From Paraglaciecola sp. MB-3u-78 (GTDB lineage Bacteria > Pseudomonadota > Gammaproteobacteria > Enterobacterales > Alteromonadaceae), in assembly GCF_002835935.1 (NCBI RefSeq), contig NZ_PJCF01000086.1, positions 335,383 through 399,382 of the forward strand: DNA of 64,000 bases, given 5' to 3'. Shown here in pieces: positions 9,292-18,718 of the stretch (the first letter of the stretch is position 1; each line of letters begins with the position of its first letter). A program made the position numbers and the translations under genes. The notes under the pieces were generated by a model. It had not been told where the DNA came from, did not search any database, and saw only the letters and a list, made by a program, of their open reading frames with translations.

Positions 9292-9588
9292 ATGGAAAAA
9301 ATGACTAGATGTCCCACCCATCCTGGGCTTGTATTTAAAACAACTGTGTTGGATGAAAACAATATTACAGTATCTAAAGCGGCAGAAGCCCTTGGGTTGT
9401 CAAGAACTACCATGAGTAGGTTTTGCAACGGACGTACTCCTTGCACGCCTGATATAGCGCAAAGAATAGCGTTGTCGATTGATAGTAATGTAGCCGTTTG
9501 GATAAATCTTCAAGCAAATTATGATGCTTGGTTTGCTGAAAATAACGAAAAGCCCCATGTTCAGAAACTGCTAAACGTTGCTGCATAA
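9292..9588 (+). CDS. higA: HigA-type antitoxin, HTH_XRE
   Basis: 98 aa from the ATG behind AAGGGG, 34 bp after higB. The frame also extends upstream into higB, but that part is the out-of-phase shadow of the toxin gene. It begins TRCPTHPGLVFKTTVL, the standard start of the HigA antidote family, followed by a helix-turn-helix (VSKAAEALGLSRTTMSRFCN, about residues 27-46). It neutralises HigB and should repress the operon through the palindrome upstream of higB. An 11-bp hairpin follows within 100 bp. Confidence 0.93.
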   Translation: MEKMTRCPTHPGLVFKTTVLDENNITVSKAAEALGLSRTTMSRFCNGRTPCTPDIAQRIALSIDSNVAVWINLQANYDAWFAENNEKPHVQKLLNVAA

Positions 9589-9654
9589 TGATACTTCGAA
9601 AACTCCAAGAACCTGTTCGAAAATGGGTTTGTAAAGAGTGTGATATCAGCAACT

Positions 9655-9684
9655 TTTTCAGTCTTGGAATTCAAAGACTGAAAA
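9655..9684. terminator. Hairpin downstream of higA
   Basis: TTTTCAGTCTT and AAGACTGAAAA form a perfect 11-bp stem around an 8-base loop, 66 bp after higA. There is no T-run on the plus strand after the stem, so termination is plausible but not certain. Confidence 0.45.
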
Positions 9685-9758
9685 TTCACCATGGCAAAAA
9701 ATGTGTTTCAAGTACGGTGTGGATGAGTTGGAATAAATGAATTACCCAGCTATTCTTC

Positions 9759-9792
9759 GCTGGTGGCGTGTTAGCCTCCAGTCTTCGGTGCG
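9759..9792. repeat. 34-bp hairpin-bearing direct repeat, copy 2
   Basis: Second copy of the 8716-8749 segment, with two substitutions, one of which weakens the stem. It is outside any gene. Translated on the minus strand it gives RTEDW-LTRHQ, as in the SGNH hydrolase N-terminus, so it is either a relic of that gene's 5' end or a second insertion of the same small hairpin element. Confidence 0.75.
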
Positions 9793-9824
9793 CTTAGTTG
9801 GTATAATAGCTAGATGTAGCAGGG

Positions 9825-11384
9825 TCACTTCGATGAAACCAACTGAAGAGCGCGCTTAATGTTGTCTTCTTCTATCGATAAGTAATTAGATTTATTCACG
9901 TCAAACTCGATATCCAAAACATTAGTATTTCCCTCAAGCCTAATGCCATTTAATGACACTGTTCGTGTAACAGGGACTCGATACTCAAAAAGCAACTGGC
10001 CTTGAGAAAAATCTTGTTGCAAACCTTCTCCGCTAATAATTGACGCGATCTCCCCATCAGACATGAGGATTACATAGACCATTAACCTTGCATATGTGCC
10101 GTCAGTCGACGGCATTTGCCCCACTACTTTTGCATTAGAAAATGCCTTTAAGCGCCAAATTAAATCGTCGCAGGAACTCACACATCTGCTATTGGTTATC
10201 AATACCAACCGGTTAAACTTAATATGATTTGGGTTCGATTTAATCAATGTTGGTAAACATGTGTTTGAGCCCCGACAAAAGTCACCACGTGCAGGTAGAA
10301 AGTTGTTTTCTTTCTGGTTTTCTTTTAATTGAGCAAACCAATCTTCGGCATAGTCACTGCCATAAAACATGGCTTGGCGAATACTCGTTTGGCTAATCTC
10401 ACCTATATTTTTGTATTCGACTAAGTTATCCACAAATCCATTTGCCGTTAGAGCAGCAACCCAAGGTGTGTTTTCGGAGCCGCCACCGTTGTTTTGCAAA
10501 TCTATGAGTAGGTTTGCGGCTGGTGTTTTGTTGATGATTGCATTAATGGAATTAATATCTGTACACATACCTACTTCAAATGGCTTTGAGCAATAAAAAT
10601 CGTCAAATTTATTTCCCCAATTATCGAATTCTAGAATTTTTAGCAAATAATCTTTTTTGTATCTGAATAGGCAAGACTGCGCACCCTGAAATATAAGTTT
10701 AAGGTCAAGTATATTCCTATATTTTTCACATCCTTTAGACGAGGGCTTTGAAGCTATTGATGACGAATGTTTATCAAACAGTTTTTCACTGCCATCGATG
10801 TAACCCACGGTAATTTGTTTCTGGCTCTCTGCGAACCGATAGCCCTTAACTATATATTTCGTGAAACGATTTAGGCAGCCTTGTTGATGTAAGTCGTTGC
10901 AATAATAATTTACGAATTTTTCAAAAATGTCTGCAATAGGCCGTCCGTTCAATGACATGATTGACTTATCTGTTTGAGTATCAAAAAAGCTTAATTGTGG
11001 GTAGGTATAGCCAAGTGGGATAGCAGGCCACGATGGCCTTCCTTTTGGGGATAATGTTCTGATTTCTTTGGCCACCTCAACGTAAGAATGTAAATTGGTG
11101 ATCCCATAGTGAAAGCTATCTATGGCTAACACGAAATCAGTCCAATTTCTTGCCTGACTAATTGAAGTTCTCAACCAATTTTTATAAGTATCCCATTTTA
11201 CAGAACGACTACGATCTCTAACATCAATGGAGATCGCATCCAGTCTTTCAAAATTTGCAATAAGTTGATCAGCAACCGCATCAAGCTGGCGCTGATCTAA
11301 GTATTTTTGCTTTTCCTGTGCGACACTTACAAAAGTGAATATAAAAAGCAGAAACGTGCAAGCAATCTTTTGATGCCTTGTCAT
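9825..11384 (-). CDS. S41-family peptidase-like protein (secreted)
   Basis: 519 aa with a signal peptide (positive N-terminus, then CTFLLFIFTFVSVAQ). The S41 (C-terminal processing/tricorn-like) core is visible: LLIDLQNNGGGSE near residue 288, corresponding to the family's LxxDLRxNGGG, and LVLITNSRCVSSCDDLIWRL near residue 395, where the nucleophile serine of S41 is expected. The N-terminal helical part with GITNLHSYVEVA resembles other S41 relatives that lack a clear PDZ domain. Its ATG is 2 bp after the stop of the DUF885 gene, so both are translated as one unit. Substrate unknown. Confidence 0.75.
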   Translation of the reverse strand: MTRHQKIACTFLLFIFTFVSVAQEKQKYLDQRQLDAVADQLIANFERLDAISIDVRDRSRSVKWDTYKNWLRTSISQARNWTDFVLAIDSFHYGITNLHSYVEVAKEIRTLSPKGRPSWPAIPLGYTYPQLSFFDTQTDKSIMSLNGRPIADIFEKFVNYYCNDLHQQGCLNRFTKYIVKGYRFAESQKQITVGYIDGSEKLFDKHSSSIASKPSSKGCEKYRNILDLKLIFQGAQSCLFRYKKDYLLKILEFDNWGNKFDDFYCSKPFEVGMCTDINSINAIINKTPAANLLIDLQNNGGGSENTPWVAALTANGFVDNLVEYKNIGEISQTSIRQAMFYGSDYAEDWFAQLKENQKENNFLPARGDFCRGSNTCLPTLIKSNPNHIKFNRLVLITNSRCVSSCDDLIWRLKAFSNAKVVGQMPSTDGTYARLMVYVILMSDGEIASIISGEGLQQDFSQGQLLFEYRVPVTRTVSLNGIRLEGNTNVLDIEFDVNKSNYLSIEEDNIKRALQLVSSK

Positions 11385-11386
11385 GT

Positions 11387-13111
11387 TTACTTATCTATCT
11401 GTGTTTGTATCCAATCGTTAATCACATCTTCCAGCACCGCCATAGGCAATGAACCTTGCCCAATTACAGTATCGTGAAAGCTGCGAATATCGAACTTTTC
11501 ACCTAATGTTTGTTCAGCCTTGGCTCGCAATTCACGAATTTTGATTTCACCCATTTTGTATGACAACGCTTGACCCGGCCATGAGATGTAGCGATCAATT
11601 TGGTTCTCTACTGATTTTTGGGGCAGCGCGGTATGTTGTGCTAAGTAATCGATGGCTTGCTGGCGGCTCCAGCCAAAAGCATGAATGCCAGTGTCTACTA
11701 CTAGGCGCACGGCGCGCCACATTTCATAGCCTAAGCGGCCAAAGTCGCTATAGGGGTCTTGGTAGAATCCTGCTTCTTTGCCTAAACGCTCTGAATATAA
11801 GCCCCAGCCTTCGCCAAAGGCTGAATGACTCAGGGTGCGCCTGAATTCGGGGACATCTAACTCCATCGCTATGGCATTTTGAAGATGATGCCCAGGTACC
11901 GCTTCGTGCAGACTGAGCGCCTCTAGGTTATAAAGTGGTTGTTGTTTTGGTTCAGAGGTTAAAAAGTAAGTCCCCGGTGTGCGATTGTCGGGTGGCGGCA
12001 TATAAAATGCGCCTCTAGAAGCGGAACCTTTAATGATGAAGGTATTGCGGGGTAGGTGACCAAAAAATGTGGGTAATTTGCCATACATTTTCATGGTGAT
12101 AAAGGCGGTTTTTTCGAGCACATCTTGTGGGTCTGCTGCATAAAACTGTGGGTCGGTCGCCAAAAATTCCAAGAATTCAGCGTAACTTCCTGTGAACCCT
12201 ACTTGGTCAATAATTGCCTGCATCTCAACACGAATTCGCTTAACTTCGCTTAATCCCAAATCATGGATTTGTTGAGGCGTGGCATCGGTAGTGGTGTAGT
12301 AGTTGGCTGTGTAGGCGTAATAATCTGCACCCCCTTTGGCACTGGAAATGCCAGGCTCTTTACGACAGTTAGGCATATAGTCGTCAACAAAAAAATCGTA
12401 AAAATTCTGATAGGCAGGTACCACTGCCGATGTGATTAACTCTATCGCTTTTGCACTATAAATGCTTTTCTGTTGCGGAGTAAAAGTACTAGGGAAGCGG
12501 GTGAAGGGTTCAAACAGCGCACTGTTTTTGGGGTTTTTGACTATGTGCGCACTGATCGTTTGATGGTAATCCTTAAAACTTTCGCAGTGATGCACATAAC
12601 CAGCAGTTAAACCGGCTTGCATCAAGTTGATATTTTCTTGGTTAAAGCGTGGATAGTCAGCCAAACTGGTTAAAAAACTGTCGTAATCGTTACTGGTTAA
12701 AAATGCCATATTGGCAGGTGCTTCAGCAAAGTAGGTATGCCAACCACTTAAAAAATTCACCGGGAAATACTTATCTTGGTATTGGTGACTTAGGGCTTCC
12801 GTTTCCCGTTCATATTTAAATAAACGGTAATTCATTAACTGTTTTTCGCTCAGGGTTTTTGTATCAATTTCGCCAAGGGTGGCTAATACCTGAATATTAT
12901 AAGCTTCTCGCCTAGCTAGGGCCTGTGGTGTAAATTCGGCTAATTTGCCGTTAGGTTTCCAGCCATCAGGATCGGTGCGAAAGAATACCTTTTCCTTTTG
13001 AGCATTTTGCCAATGCTGGTCGATGATATCTGTTAGATCTTTATTTGAGTCAGCAAAGGTGTGCCAGCTAAGTGCTGTGAAAGTGAATGCGGTTAATACT
13101 TTTTTAAGCAT
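11387..13111 (-). CDS. DUF885 family protein, putative metallopeptidase-like
   Basis: 574 aa with an N-terminal signal peptide (LKKVLTAFTFTALSWHTFA). The hallmark DUF885 region is complete: SLHEAVPGHHLQ, then FGEGWGLYSERLGKE and GYEMWRAVRLVVDTGIH, ending with SWPGQALSYKMGEIKI. The HEAxPGHH/E pattern suggests a zinc site. Members are usually secreted or lipoprotein-like in marine gammaproteobacteria. It precedes the S41-like gene in a two-gene operon; the collapsed M24 gene lies immediately upstream. The pairing of three peptidase-type genes suggests extracellular peptide use. Confidence 0.88.
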   Translation of the reverse strand: MLKKVLTAFTFTALSWHTFADSNKDLTDIIDQHWQNAQKEKVFFRTDPDGWKPNGKLAEFTPQALARREAYNIQVLATLGEIDTKTLSEKQLMNYRLFKYERETEALSHQYQDKYFPVNFLSGWHTYFAEAPANMAFLTSNDYDSFLTSLADYPRFNQENINLMQAGLTAGYVHHCESFKDYHQTISAHIVKNPKNSALFEPFTRFPSTFTPQQKSIYSAKAIELITSAVVPAYQNFYDFFVDDYMPNCRKEPGISSAKGGADYYAYTANYYTTTDATPQQIHDLGLSEVKRIRVEMQAIIDQVGFTGSYAEFLEFLATDPQFYAADPQDVLEKTAFITMKMYGKLPTFFGHLPRNTFIIKGSASRGAFYMPPPDNRTPGTYFLTSEPKQQPLYNLEALSLHEAVPGHHLQNAIAMELDVPEFRRTLSHSAFGEGWGLYSERLGKEAGFYQDPYSDFGRLGYEMWRAVRLVVDTGIHAFGWSRQQAIDYLAQHTALPQKSVENQIDRYISWPGQALSYKMGEIKIRELRAKAEQTLGEKFDIRSFHDTVIGQGSLPMAVLEDVINDWIQTQIDK

Positions 13112-13136
13112 AATGTTCTCTTGTTTTTTATTGTTA

Positions 13137-13358
13137 TTAGATAGGATAAGCGGCTAGTTTGCCAATAGGGGAGGCTAAAGAGTCCGGTGGTACAGTAAAC
13201 CACTGGATACCTTTGTCTGTCATATACACACAATCTTCTAAACGCACCCCAAATTCACCGGGTAGATAGATGCCAGGTTCATTCGAAAAACACATTCCTG
13301 GTTTTAAGGTTTCGGCAGCGCCACTGGCTATTAAAAACTGTCGTTTATTCAATTCCAT
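13137..13358 (-). pseudogene. Internally deleted M24 Xaa-Pro peptidase (Tat leader fused to C-terminus)
   Basis: A 73-codon frame. It begins with a Tat-type leader [15 protein letters not shown] and then passes directly into [16 protein letters not shown] and [14 protein letters not shown], which belong to the extreme C-terminal metal-binding part of M24 aminopeptidases/Xaa-Pro dipeptidases. A full gene would need roughly 400 codons between these ends, so a large in-frame deletion has removed the centre. The product lacks most metal ligands and cannot be a working peptidase. The frame is intact, so it may still be translated and exported. Confidence 0.8.
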
Positions 13359-13388
13359 GTTTGGCCTTGTGAGAGTGAGGAGCATTAC

Positions 13389-13427
13389 TTCAAAATACAG
13401 ACTATTACAAATAATCTGTATTTTGAA
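13389..13427. promoter_or_regulatory. 13-bp perfect inverted repeat
   Basis: TTCAAAATACAGA at 13389-13401 pairs exactly with TCTGTATTTTGAA at 13415-13427. It sits about 30 bp upstream of the minus-strand M24 remnant and its operon, in the 460-bp gap before the plus-strand hydrolase. It has no T-run, so an operator is more likely than a terminator. The rest of the gap (13428-13821) shows only AT-rich sequence and no convincing gene. Confidence 0.5.
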
Positions 13428-13821
13428 GCGGTTTGCTTAATGTGTAGTAGCAGAATATTGCTCTATCCGTAGCGTTGCCCTTACATCTTTCACATTTTTA
13501 ATTGATAACGCAAAAGTGAAGATTTACTGATAGTTTGACAGTTGAGTTATATTTAAAATTTCCCTATTTTGTTCAGCCATTGGTTCAGCCTTTTAAACAT
13601 CTTTTGTTTGTCTACTGGTTAATATTATACCGCAACTCAAGTACATCGTTTATTTTTCTAGGTTCTGCTATCTTGGACGCTCAGCATATAAATCATCCTA
13701 ATAAATGTGGCTGCAGTGAAATATTGCAATCGATTTTGCAGGCTCTCAAAACTGAGAATATATTATACCGCTAATTGTTAATGTCGTATTTTCATCTCGC
13801 CAACAAAAAAGACAAACCTAT

Positions 13822-15015
13822 ATGAGCAAAGCATTTAAATGGATCGGCGTCACGGGTATAACTCTAGCCGTCTTAGGTAGTATCGGATGGTGGTCGATTG
13901 GAGCGGATTGGCGTGCGCTTTTGTCTGATCCCCCCCGAGACACCAATATTTTGTTTTGGTCCCAAAGTCAGCGTGATGCAGGTTTTAAAATGATGGATAA
14001 ATTACCATTATTGGTTAAATCGAACCCTATAGAGCCCAGTTCAATCGTCAGGGAGTTACCTGAAGGCGAACCGTTAGCATTTGATATGGATATGGATGAT
14101 TTTTTTGCCAAGCAGCATTTGGCCGGTGCGCTCATTCTGCATAAAGGCAACATTCGCTATGAGCGATATGGCATTGGGCTTTCGCCACAGAAACGTTGGA
14201 CCAGTTTTTCAGTCGCTAAATCCTTGACTTCGAGTCTGGTGGGCATTGCTTTAAAAGAAGGTTATATCAAAAGTCTAGACGACAGTGTTTCAGACTATAT
14301 CGAAGGTCTGAAAGGTTCGGCCTATGATGCTGTCACAATAACGCAGTTGCTCACTATGACATCGGGGGTTAAGTGGAATGAAGACTATTTTGATCCACAA
14401 TCTGATGTAGCAAAATTCAATAATCATGTTGCGAACGACGGTCTTCCTAGCATAGTGAGTTACATGAGAAAGTTGCCCAGAGCCTATCCTGCTGGGGAAC
14501 AGTGGCAGTACTCCACCGGAGAAACTAATCTTATCGGGATTTTGGTAGGCGAGGCGACGGGACGCACTTTGTCACACTATTTGACCGAAAAAATTTGGAA
14601 ACCTTTTGGTATGGAAAACCAAGCAAGTTGGCTGCTAAGCCCCGATGGGCCAGAAATTTCCGGTTGCTGTATTCAGGCAAGTTTGCGTGATTTTGCTCGA
14701 TATGGTCTTTTTGTACTGGAGGATGGCAAAATACAGGGGGCCGCCACTTTGCCCGATGGTTGGTTTGAAATGGCTACCAGTAAACAGGCTGATATTGGCA
14801 GTTCCGGCAAAGGATACGGTTATCAATGGTGGACATTCGACGATGGCAGCTTTACCGCCCGGGGTATTTTTGGGCAAACTATCTTTATCGACCCCAAAAG
14901 GCAACTTGTGGTTGCCATGAATGGTAATTGGGAAAATGCCACCGAACCTGAACTCAATAAACAACGTTTTGAATTTATAGACAGGGTTCGCGGGATCATT
15001 GATCAACAGGACTAG
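13822..15015 (+). CDS. Serine hydrolase, class C beta-lactamase fold
   Basis: 397 aa with an N-terminal membrane anchor or signal (WIGVTGITLAVLGSIGWWS). The SxxK motif is SVAK at residues 130-133 within RWTSFSVAKSLTSSLVG. The second motif is YSTGETN near residue 230, a Y-x-x-type site seen in 6-aminohexanoate-dimer hydrolase-like esterases. The C-terminal GYGYQWWTFDDG also fits that subgroup. Probably a periplasmic or membrane-bound esterase/amidase rather than an antibiotic-resistance enzyme. It stands alone as a transcription unit. Confidence 0.85.
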   Translation: MSKAFKWIGVTGITLAVLGSIGWWSIGADWRALLSDPPRDTNILFWSQSQRDAGFKMMDKLPLLVKSNPIEPSSIVRELPEGEPLAFDMDMDDFFAKQHLAGALILHKGNIRYERYGIGLSPQKRWTSFSVAKSLTSSLVGIALKEGYIKSLDDSVSDYIEGLKGSAYDAVTITQLLTMTSGVKWNEDYFDPQSDVAKFNNHVANDGLPSIVSYMRKLPRAYPAGEQWQYSTGETNLIGILVGEATGRTLSHYLTEKIWKPFGMENQASWLLSPDGPEISGCCIQASLRDFARYGLFVLEDGKIQGAATLPDGWFEMATSKQADIGSSGKGYGYQWWTFDDGSFTARGIFGQTIFIDPKRQLVVAMNGNWENATEPELNKQRFEFIDRVRGIIDQQD

Positions 15016-15210
15016 TCCACTCAACAGCGCGGAACTGGATTGAAGATATTTACAGAGACATCAGCCATGGTAACCTTACGTTAATTAAGCTGTCTGTCTC
15101 TGTCATATACTTTTTGAAGCACTGCAATAAGTTGCATTTAAGACAGGCGTATCATGTGCAATTAGTGTACTTGAATGGCAAGGGCTGAGTGAGTTTACAC
15201 TCATAACGTA

Positions 15211-16503
15211 TTGATTTTACTTGGCTTAGACACTATAACTCGCTACAGTGATTGTCTGAACTTTAGTGACAAATTTGAATTTTTCATCCTGCCTGAAGGC
15301 TCAAGTATTATTGTATCACTAACAAATCAATCTCCCCTTGAAGTGTACCAATCACAATTGGGCGATAAGCTTGTTGACGATCCATCTCAACAAGCTGCAA
15401 TAAAGGCCTTAGATGTCCTATTTGGCAATTTAACAAAACGTAAAGCTCCATCCTGTTCGCCTATCAAAGGGTTATACCTATGGGGTGATGTGGGTCGAGG
15501 TAAAACCTACTTGATGGACTTGTTTTATGATTGCCTGCCCGATGAGGGCAAGTTGCGGTTGCATTTTCATCGTTTTATGGCGCGTATTCATCAAGCGCTG
15601 AACGAACATTCGGGTGAGCAAGACCCTTTAGTTAGGATTGCTCATGATTGGGCGAAAACATGTCGAGTGTTATGTTTTGATGAGTTTTTTGTTTCTGACA
15701 TTGCCGATGCCATGATCTTGGCAGGCTTATTTGAATGTTTGTTTAAACAAGGGGTGGTGTTGATTGCCACATCAAATATGCCAATCGAAGATTTATACAA
15801 AAACGGTTTAGCTCGGCACAAGTTTTTGCCCTGCATTGCTTTGTTGCAACAACATACCGAGATGCTACATCTCAATGGCAAACTTGACCACAGGTTACAT
15901 TCAACAAACCCAGAGATAACTACGCCTGCCATAAGCGGCCCATCATTGAATATGGGTATCAAAGGCGAAATCGATTTTGAGGCGATCTTCTTGGGATTAA
16001 CTCATACCATTGCCCATCAAACTATCAATACCAGCAGTTTAAACATCTGTCATCGAGAGATTCCGGTGATCCGAGCCACACCGGGCGAAGTGCCCAACTC
16101 AGTGGCCTGGTTCGACTTTTCTGCCTTGTGTGATGGTCATCGCTCGCAGTTAGATTACATGGACATTGCTAATCGTTTTAGCACAGTGATGCTCAGTGAT
16201 GTGCCCTATCTTGGCGGTGAAGTTCGCGGCTGGATCAAGGCCCGTGGTACAGAGGATGGCATAGGCGACAATCAAGCCATGAGTACCGGAGAACGGGTTG
16301 TGTCTTATGCCAGTAGCGACAATAGCGCCAGACGGTTTATCAGCCTAATTGATGAATTGTACGACCAGAATGTCATCCTATATTTAAACTCTGATGTTCC
16401 TTTAGCTGAGCTTTATAAAGAAGGCGCATTGCTGTTTGAATTTCGCCGAACTTATAGTCGGTTGATGGAAATGAGTCAGGTGGATGTTCAATCATCAACC
16501 TGA
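15211..16503 (+). CDS. zapE: ZapE (AFG1-like) cell-division ATPase
   Basis: AFG1/ZapE P-loop ATPase. Walker A is YLWGDVGRGKTYLMD and Walker B is VLCFDEFFVSDIADAM; LRLHFHRFMARIHQAL and LIATSNMPIEDLYKNGL are diagnostic of the family. ZapE acts at the constricting Z ring. The frame can start at a TTG giving 430 aa, but homology begins only near SPLEVYQSQLG (about residue 41), where no ATG or GTG exists. The first ~35 residues are therefore doubtful and the start is unresolved. The 195-bp gap before it holds an imperfectly placed inverted repeat (ACAGAGACA at 15052, TGTCTCTGT at 15105). Confidence 0.9.
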   Translation: MILLGLDTITRYSDCLNFSDKFEFFILPEGSSIIVSLTNQSPLEVYQSQLGDKLVDDPSQQAAIKALDVLFGNLTKRKAPSCSPIKGLYLWGDVGRGKTYLMDLFYDCLPDEGKLRLHFHRFMARIHQALNEHSGEQDPLVRIAHDWAKTCRVLCFDEFFVSDIADAMILAGLFECLFKQGVVLIATSNMPIEDLYKNGLARHKFLPCIALLQQHTEMLHLNGKLDHRLHSTNPEITTPAISGPSLNMGIKGEIDFEAIFLGLTHTIAHQTINTSSLNICHREIPVIRATPGEVPNSVAWFDFSALCDGHRSQLDYMDIANRFSTVMLSDVPYLGGEVRGWIKARGTEDGIGDNQAMSTGERVVSYASSDNSARRFISLIDELYDQNVILYLNSDVPLAELYKEGALLFEFRRTYSRLMEMSQVDVQSST

Positions 16504-16655
16504 ACTCTGAATTAGACGTGCCGGCACACTAAAAATAATTTAATAAAAAACAGTATGTTAGATAGTTTTTTTTACATAATTAGGCCAATAAATGCATTCA
16601 GTGCTGATATTATTGAGCCAATAATTTTCTGCCTATTAATGGGCCTCAAAACAGG

Positions 16656-17372
16656 ATGTCGATAATGAGCAATATAGTCGTATTAATCACGGGTACCAAT
16701 AGGGGTATAGGCTTCGAATTGACTAAGCAATATCTTTTAGATGGTTGTCGGGTTATTGCAACCTGCAGAAATATTGAACAAGCGACTGATTTAGTATCGT
16801 TACAAGAAAGGTTTGTTGAAAATTTGATTATTGAACCTATGGACATATCGTCTCCAGAGACTATCCAAGGGTTGGCTGATAAGCTTGATAAACGTGATAT
16901 TAAGATAGATTTAATCATCAGTAATGCAGGCTATCTGGATCGTGAAAATAAAAGTATTTACGCTATAGATTACGCGGCCGCTGAACAGAGTTTTAAAGTG
17001 AACTCTGTTGGCCCTCTATATTTGGTTCATTGTTTTTTACCCCTTATCAATCAAGAAAGATTATGCAAAATAATATTCATATCTTCTGCCATGGGGTCAT
17101 TGACGCTTGAGCAGAACGTAGATTGGTATGGTTACCGAATGTCTAAGGCTGCAACCAATATGTTAACCGTCAATTTATCTCAAGAATTAGGTCAAAATAA
17201 GATTGTTGTTGCCGCCATTCACCCTGGTTGGGTACAGACTGATATGGGTGGTCACAGTGCAGCAGAAAGTATAGAGGATTCAACCTTAGGCATTATGAAG
17301 GTGGTTAATGGATTATCTATTAATGATACGGGGCATTTTTATAGTTTTAATGGTGAAATATTACCGTTTTAA
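16656..17372 (+). CDS. Short-chain dehydrogenase/reductase
   Basis: A 238 aa classical SDR. The cofactor loop is ITGTNRGIG near residue 11 (TGxxxGIG), NAG is in LIISNAGYLD, and the active site is Ser in IFISSAMGS with YGYRMSKAA near residue 160 (YxxxK). These features support an NAD(P)(H)-dependent oxidoreductase on a small carbonyl substrate, related to the C-factor/sniffer-like group. It is a single gene; the plus-strand sequence beyond it holds a peptidase fragment. Confidence 0.88.
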   Translation: MSIMSNIVVLITGTNRGIGFELTKQYLLDGCRVIATCRNIEQATDLVSLQERFVENLIIEPMDISSPETIQGLADKLDKRDIKIDLIISNAGYLDRENKSIYAIDYAAAEQSFKVNSVGPLYLVHCFLPLINQERLCKIIFISSAMGSLTLEQNVDWYGYRMSKAATNMLTVNLSQELGQNKIVVAAIHPGWVQTDMGGHSAAESIEDSTLGIMKVVNGLSINDTGHFYSFNGEILPF

Positions 17373-17457
17373 AAGGTCTAACAAGGATTTCACCCTGAAA
17401 AATATCAATTGCCTACGTCTACTTACATATTGATAACAGAAACGTCGGGGTGGTTCT

Positions 17458-17649
17458 ATTGTCAGTTATGAGCAATCCAAAGATATGGCTGCGGCGCTAA
17501 AAAAAGCTAACAAAGAAGACGATTTAGAGATAATTGAGTTTGGTACTCATTATCTAGATGATGCCTTAAATAGGGAAAAAGCCATGTCGAAAATGGACCA
17601 ATTTTTGGTTGAAAACTTACTCGAACTTGGACAGTGTGAGGCAGTGTAA
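17458..17649 (+). pseudogene. C-terminal fragment of an S9 prolyl-oligopeptidase-family gene
   Basis: An uninterrupted frame of about 63 codons with no plausible start encodes IVSYEQSKDMAAALKKAN, then IEFGTHYLDDALNREKAM and MDQFLVENL. This is the tail of S9-family peptidases: the P-YEQS-DM-ALK helix, then the catalytic-histidine region (here THYL, usually D/E-HxL) and the final helix. Nothing of the hydrolase domain precedes it, so it is a deletion relic. Confidence 0.65.
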
Positions 17650-17707
17650 ATTACATTAAGTTGATCTGGACACTGTTCAATTAACCCTGTCGTAAACTTA
17701 TCCGCTC

Positions 17708-18703
17708 TTATTCAGATGTTGGGTCTCGGCTCAATAGTGTAAGAGCCGCTTCTTTAGCTGATTTATTGTGATATAGGACCTGGTAAATTTGTTCACATAT
17801 TGGCATTTCAATGCCTACACGTGAAGATAGGATGTGTACCTCTTTAGTATTTCGGTATCCTTCAACTACTTGACCTATTTCATTCATTGCTTCTTCAATG
17901 CCAAGGCCTTTGCCTAAAGCTAATCCAAAACGTCTGTTACGGGATTGGTTATCGGTGCACGTGAGGACTAAATCACCTAAACCTGACATACCCATAAAAG
18001 TGGACTGCTTGGCGCCCATTTTAACACCCAGCCGGGTTAATTCAGTCAACCCTCTAGTTATCAGAGCTGTTCTAGCGTTAGAGCCAAAGCCTAAGCCGTC
18101 CGATAGACCTGCGCCTATGGCTATAACGTTTTTAACCGCTCCGCCTAGTTGTATGCCTATGAAGTCATCATTTCTATAAACTCTAAAGGATTTGGAGCAG
18201 TGAAGTTTATTAGCAAACTCTTCGGCAAGGTTTTCATTTGTAGAGCTTAATGATATGGCGGTAGGAAGGCCGGCCACCATTTCTTTAGCAAAGGTTGGGC
18301 CTGATAATGCTGCAATTGGTGTGTCGTTACCTAAGATTTCTACGGCAACGTCTTGTAAAAGTCTACCTGTTTCAGGCTCTAAGCCTTTAGTTGCCCATAT
18401 AATTCTATGATGAGGAGTCAGGTAGGGTTTGGCTTGTTGTAGTGTCCTGGAAAATGCGTGGCTGGGCACAACAATTAGAATATCTTGACTATTGACTATG
18501 GCTTCACCTAGTTCGGACTCTATCACTAGATCCTTGGGAAATATGGCGTTAGGCAGATACTTTTGATTGCATCTGTCCTTAGCCATTAATTCCATTTGCT
18601 GCTGATCACGACCCCACAAAACAGTTTTTACGCCATTACGTGAGAGGCAAAAAGCGAGGGCAGTACCGTATGATCCTGCCCCTAATACACAAACCGAATT
18701 CAT
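17708..18703 (-). CDS. gpsA: Glycerol-3-phosphate dehydrogenase [NAD(P)+]
   Basis: 331 aa. The Rossmann start is [21 protein letters not shown]. The substrate/catalytic signature is [20 protein letters not shown], with Lys from AVKN. It makes sn-glycerol 3-phosphate from dihydroxyacetone phosphate for phospholipid synthesis. It is last in the minus-strand group yibN-grxC-secB-gpsA, the order conserved from E. coli, and starts 15 bp after secB. Confidence 0.97.
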   Translation of the reverse strand: MNSVCVLGAGSYGTALAFCLSRNGVKTVLWGRDQQQMELMAKDRCNQKYLPNAIFPKDLVIESELGEAIVNSQDILIVVPSHAFSRTLQQAKPYLTPHHRIIWATKGLEPETGRLLQDVAVEILGNDTPIAALSGPTFAKEMVAGLPTAISLSSTNENLAEEFANKLHCSKSFRVYRNDDFIGIQLGGAVKNVIAIGAGLSDGLGFGSNARTALITRGLTELTRLGVKMGAKQSTFMGMSGLGDLVLTCTDNQSRNRRFGLALGKGLGIEEAMNEIGQVVEGYRNTKEVHILSSRVGIEMPICEQIYQVLYHNKSAKEAALTLLSRDPTSE

Positions 18704-18718
18704 TTAAAATCAGCCAGC

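Noticed and set aside
13535..13774. 79-codon plus-strand frame in the gap before the serine hydrolase
   Set aside because: AT-rich with atypical composition, no ribosome-binding site and no family resemblance.
13822..15015. Antibiotic-resistance beta-lactamase
   Set aside because: The SxxK and YST-type sites fit the esterase/6-aminohexanoate-dimer hydrolase branch; no regulator or KTG box typical of AmpC is evident.
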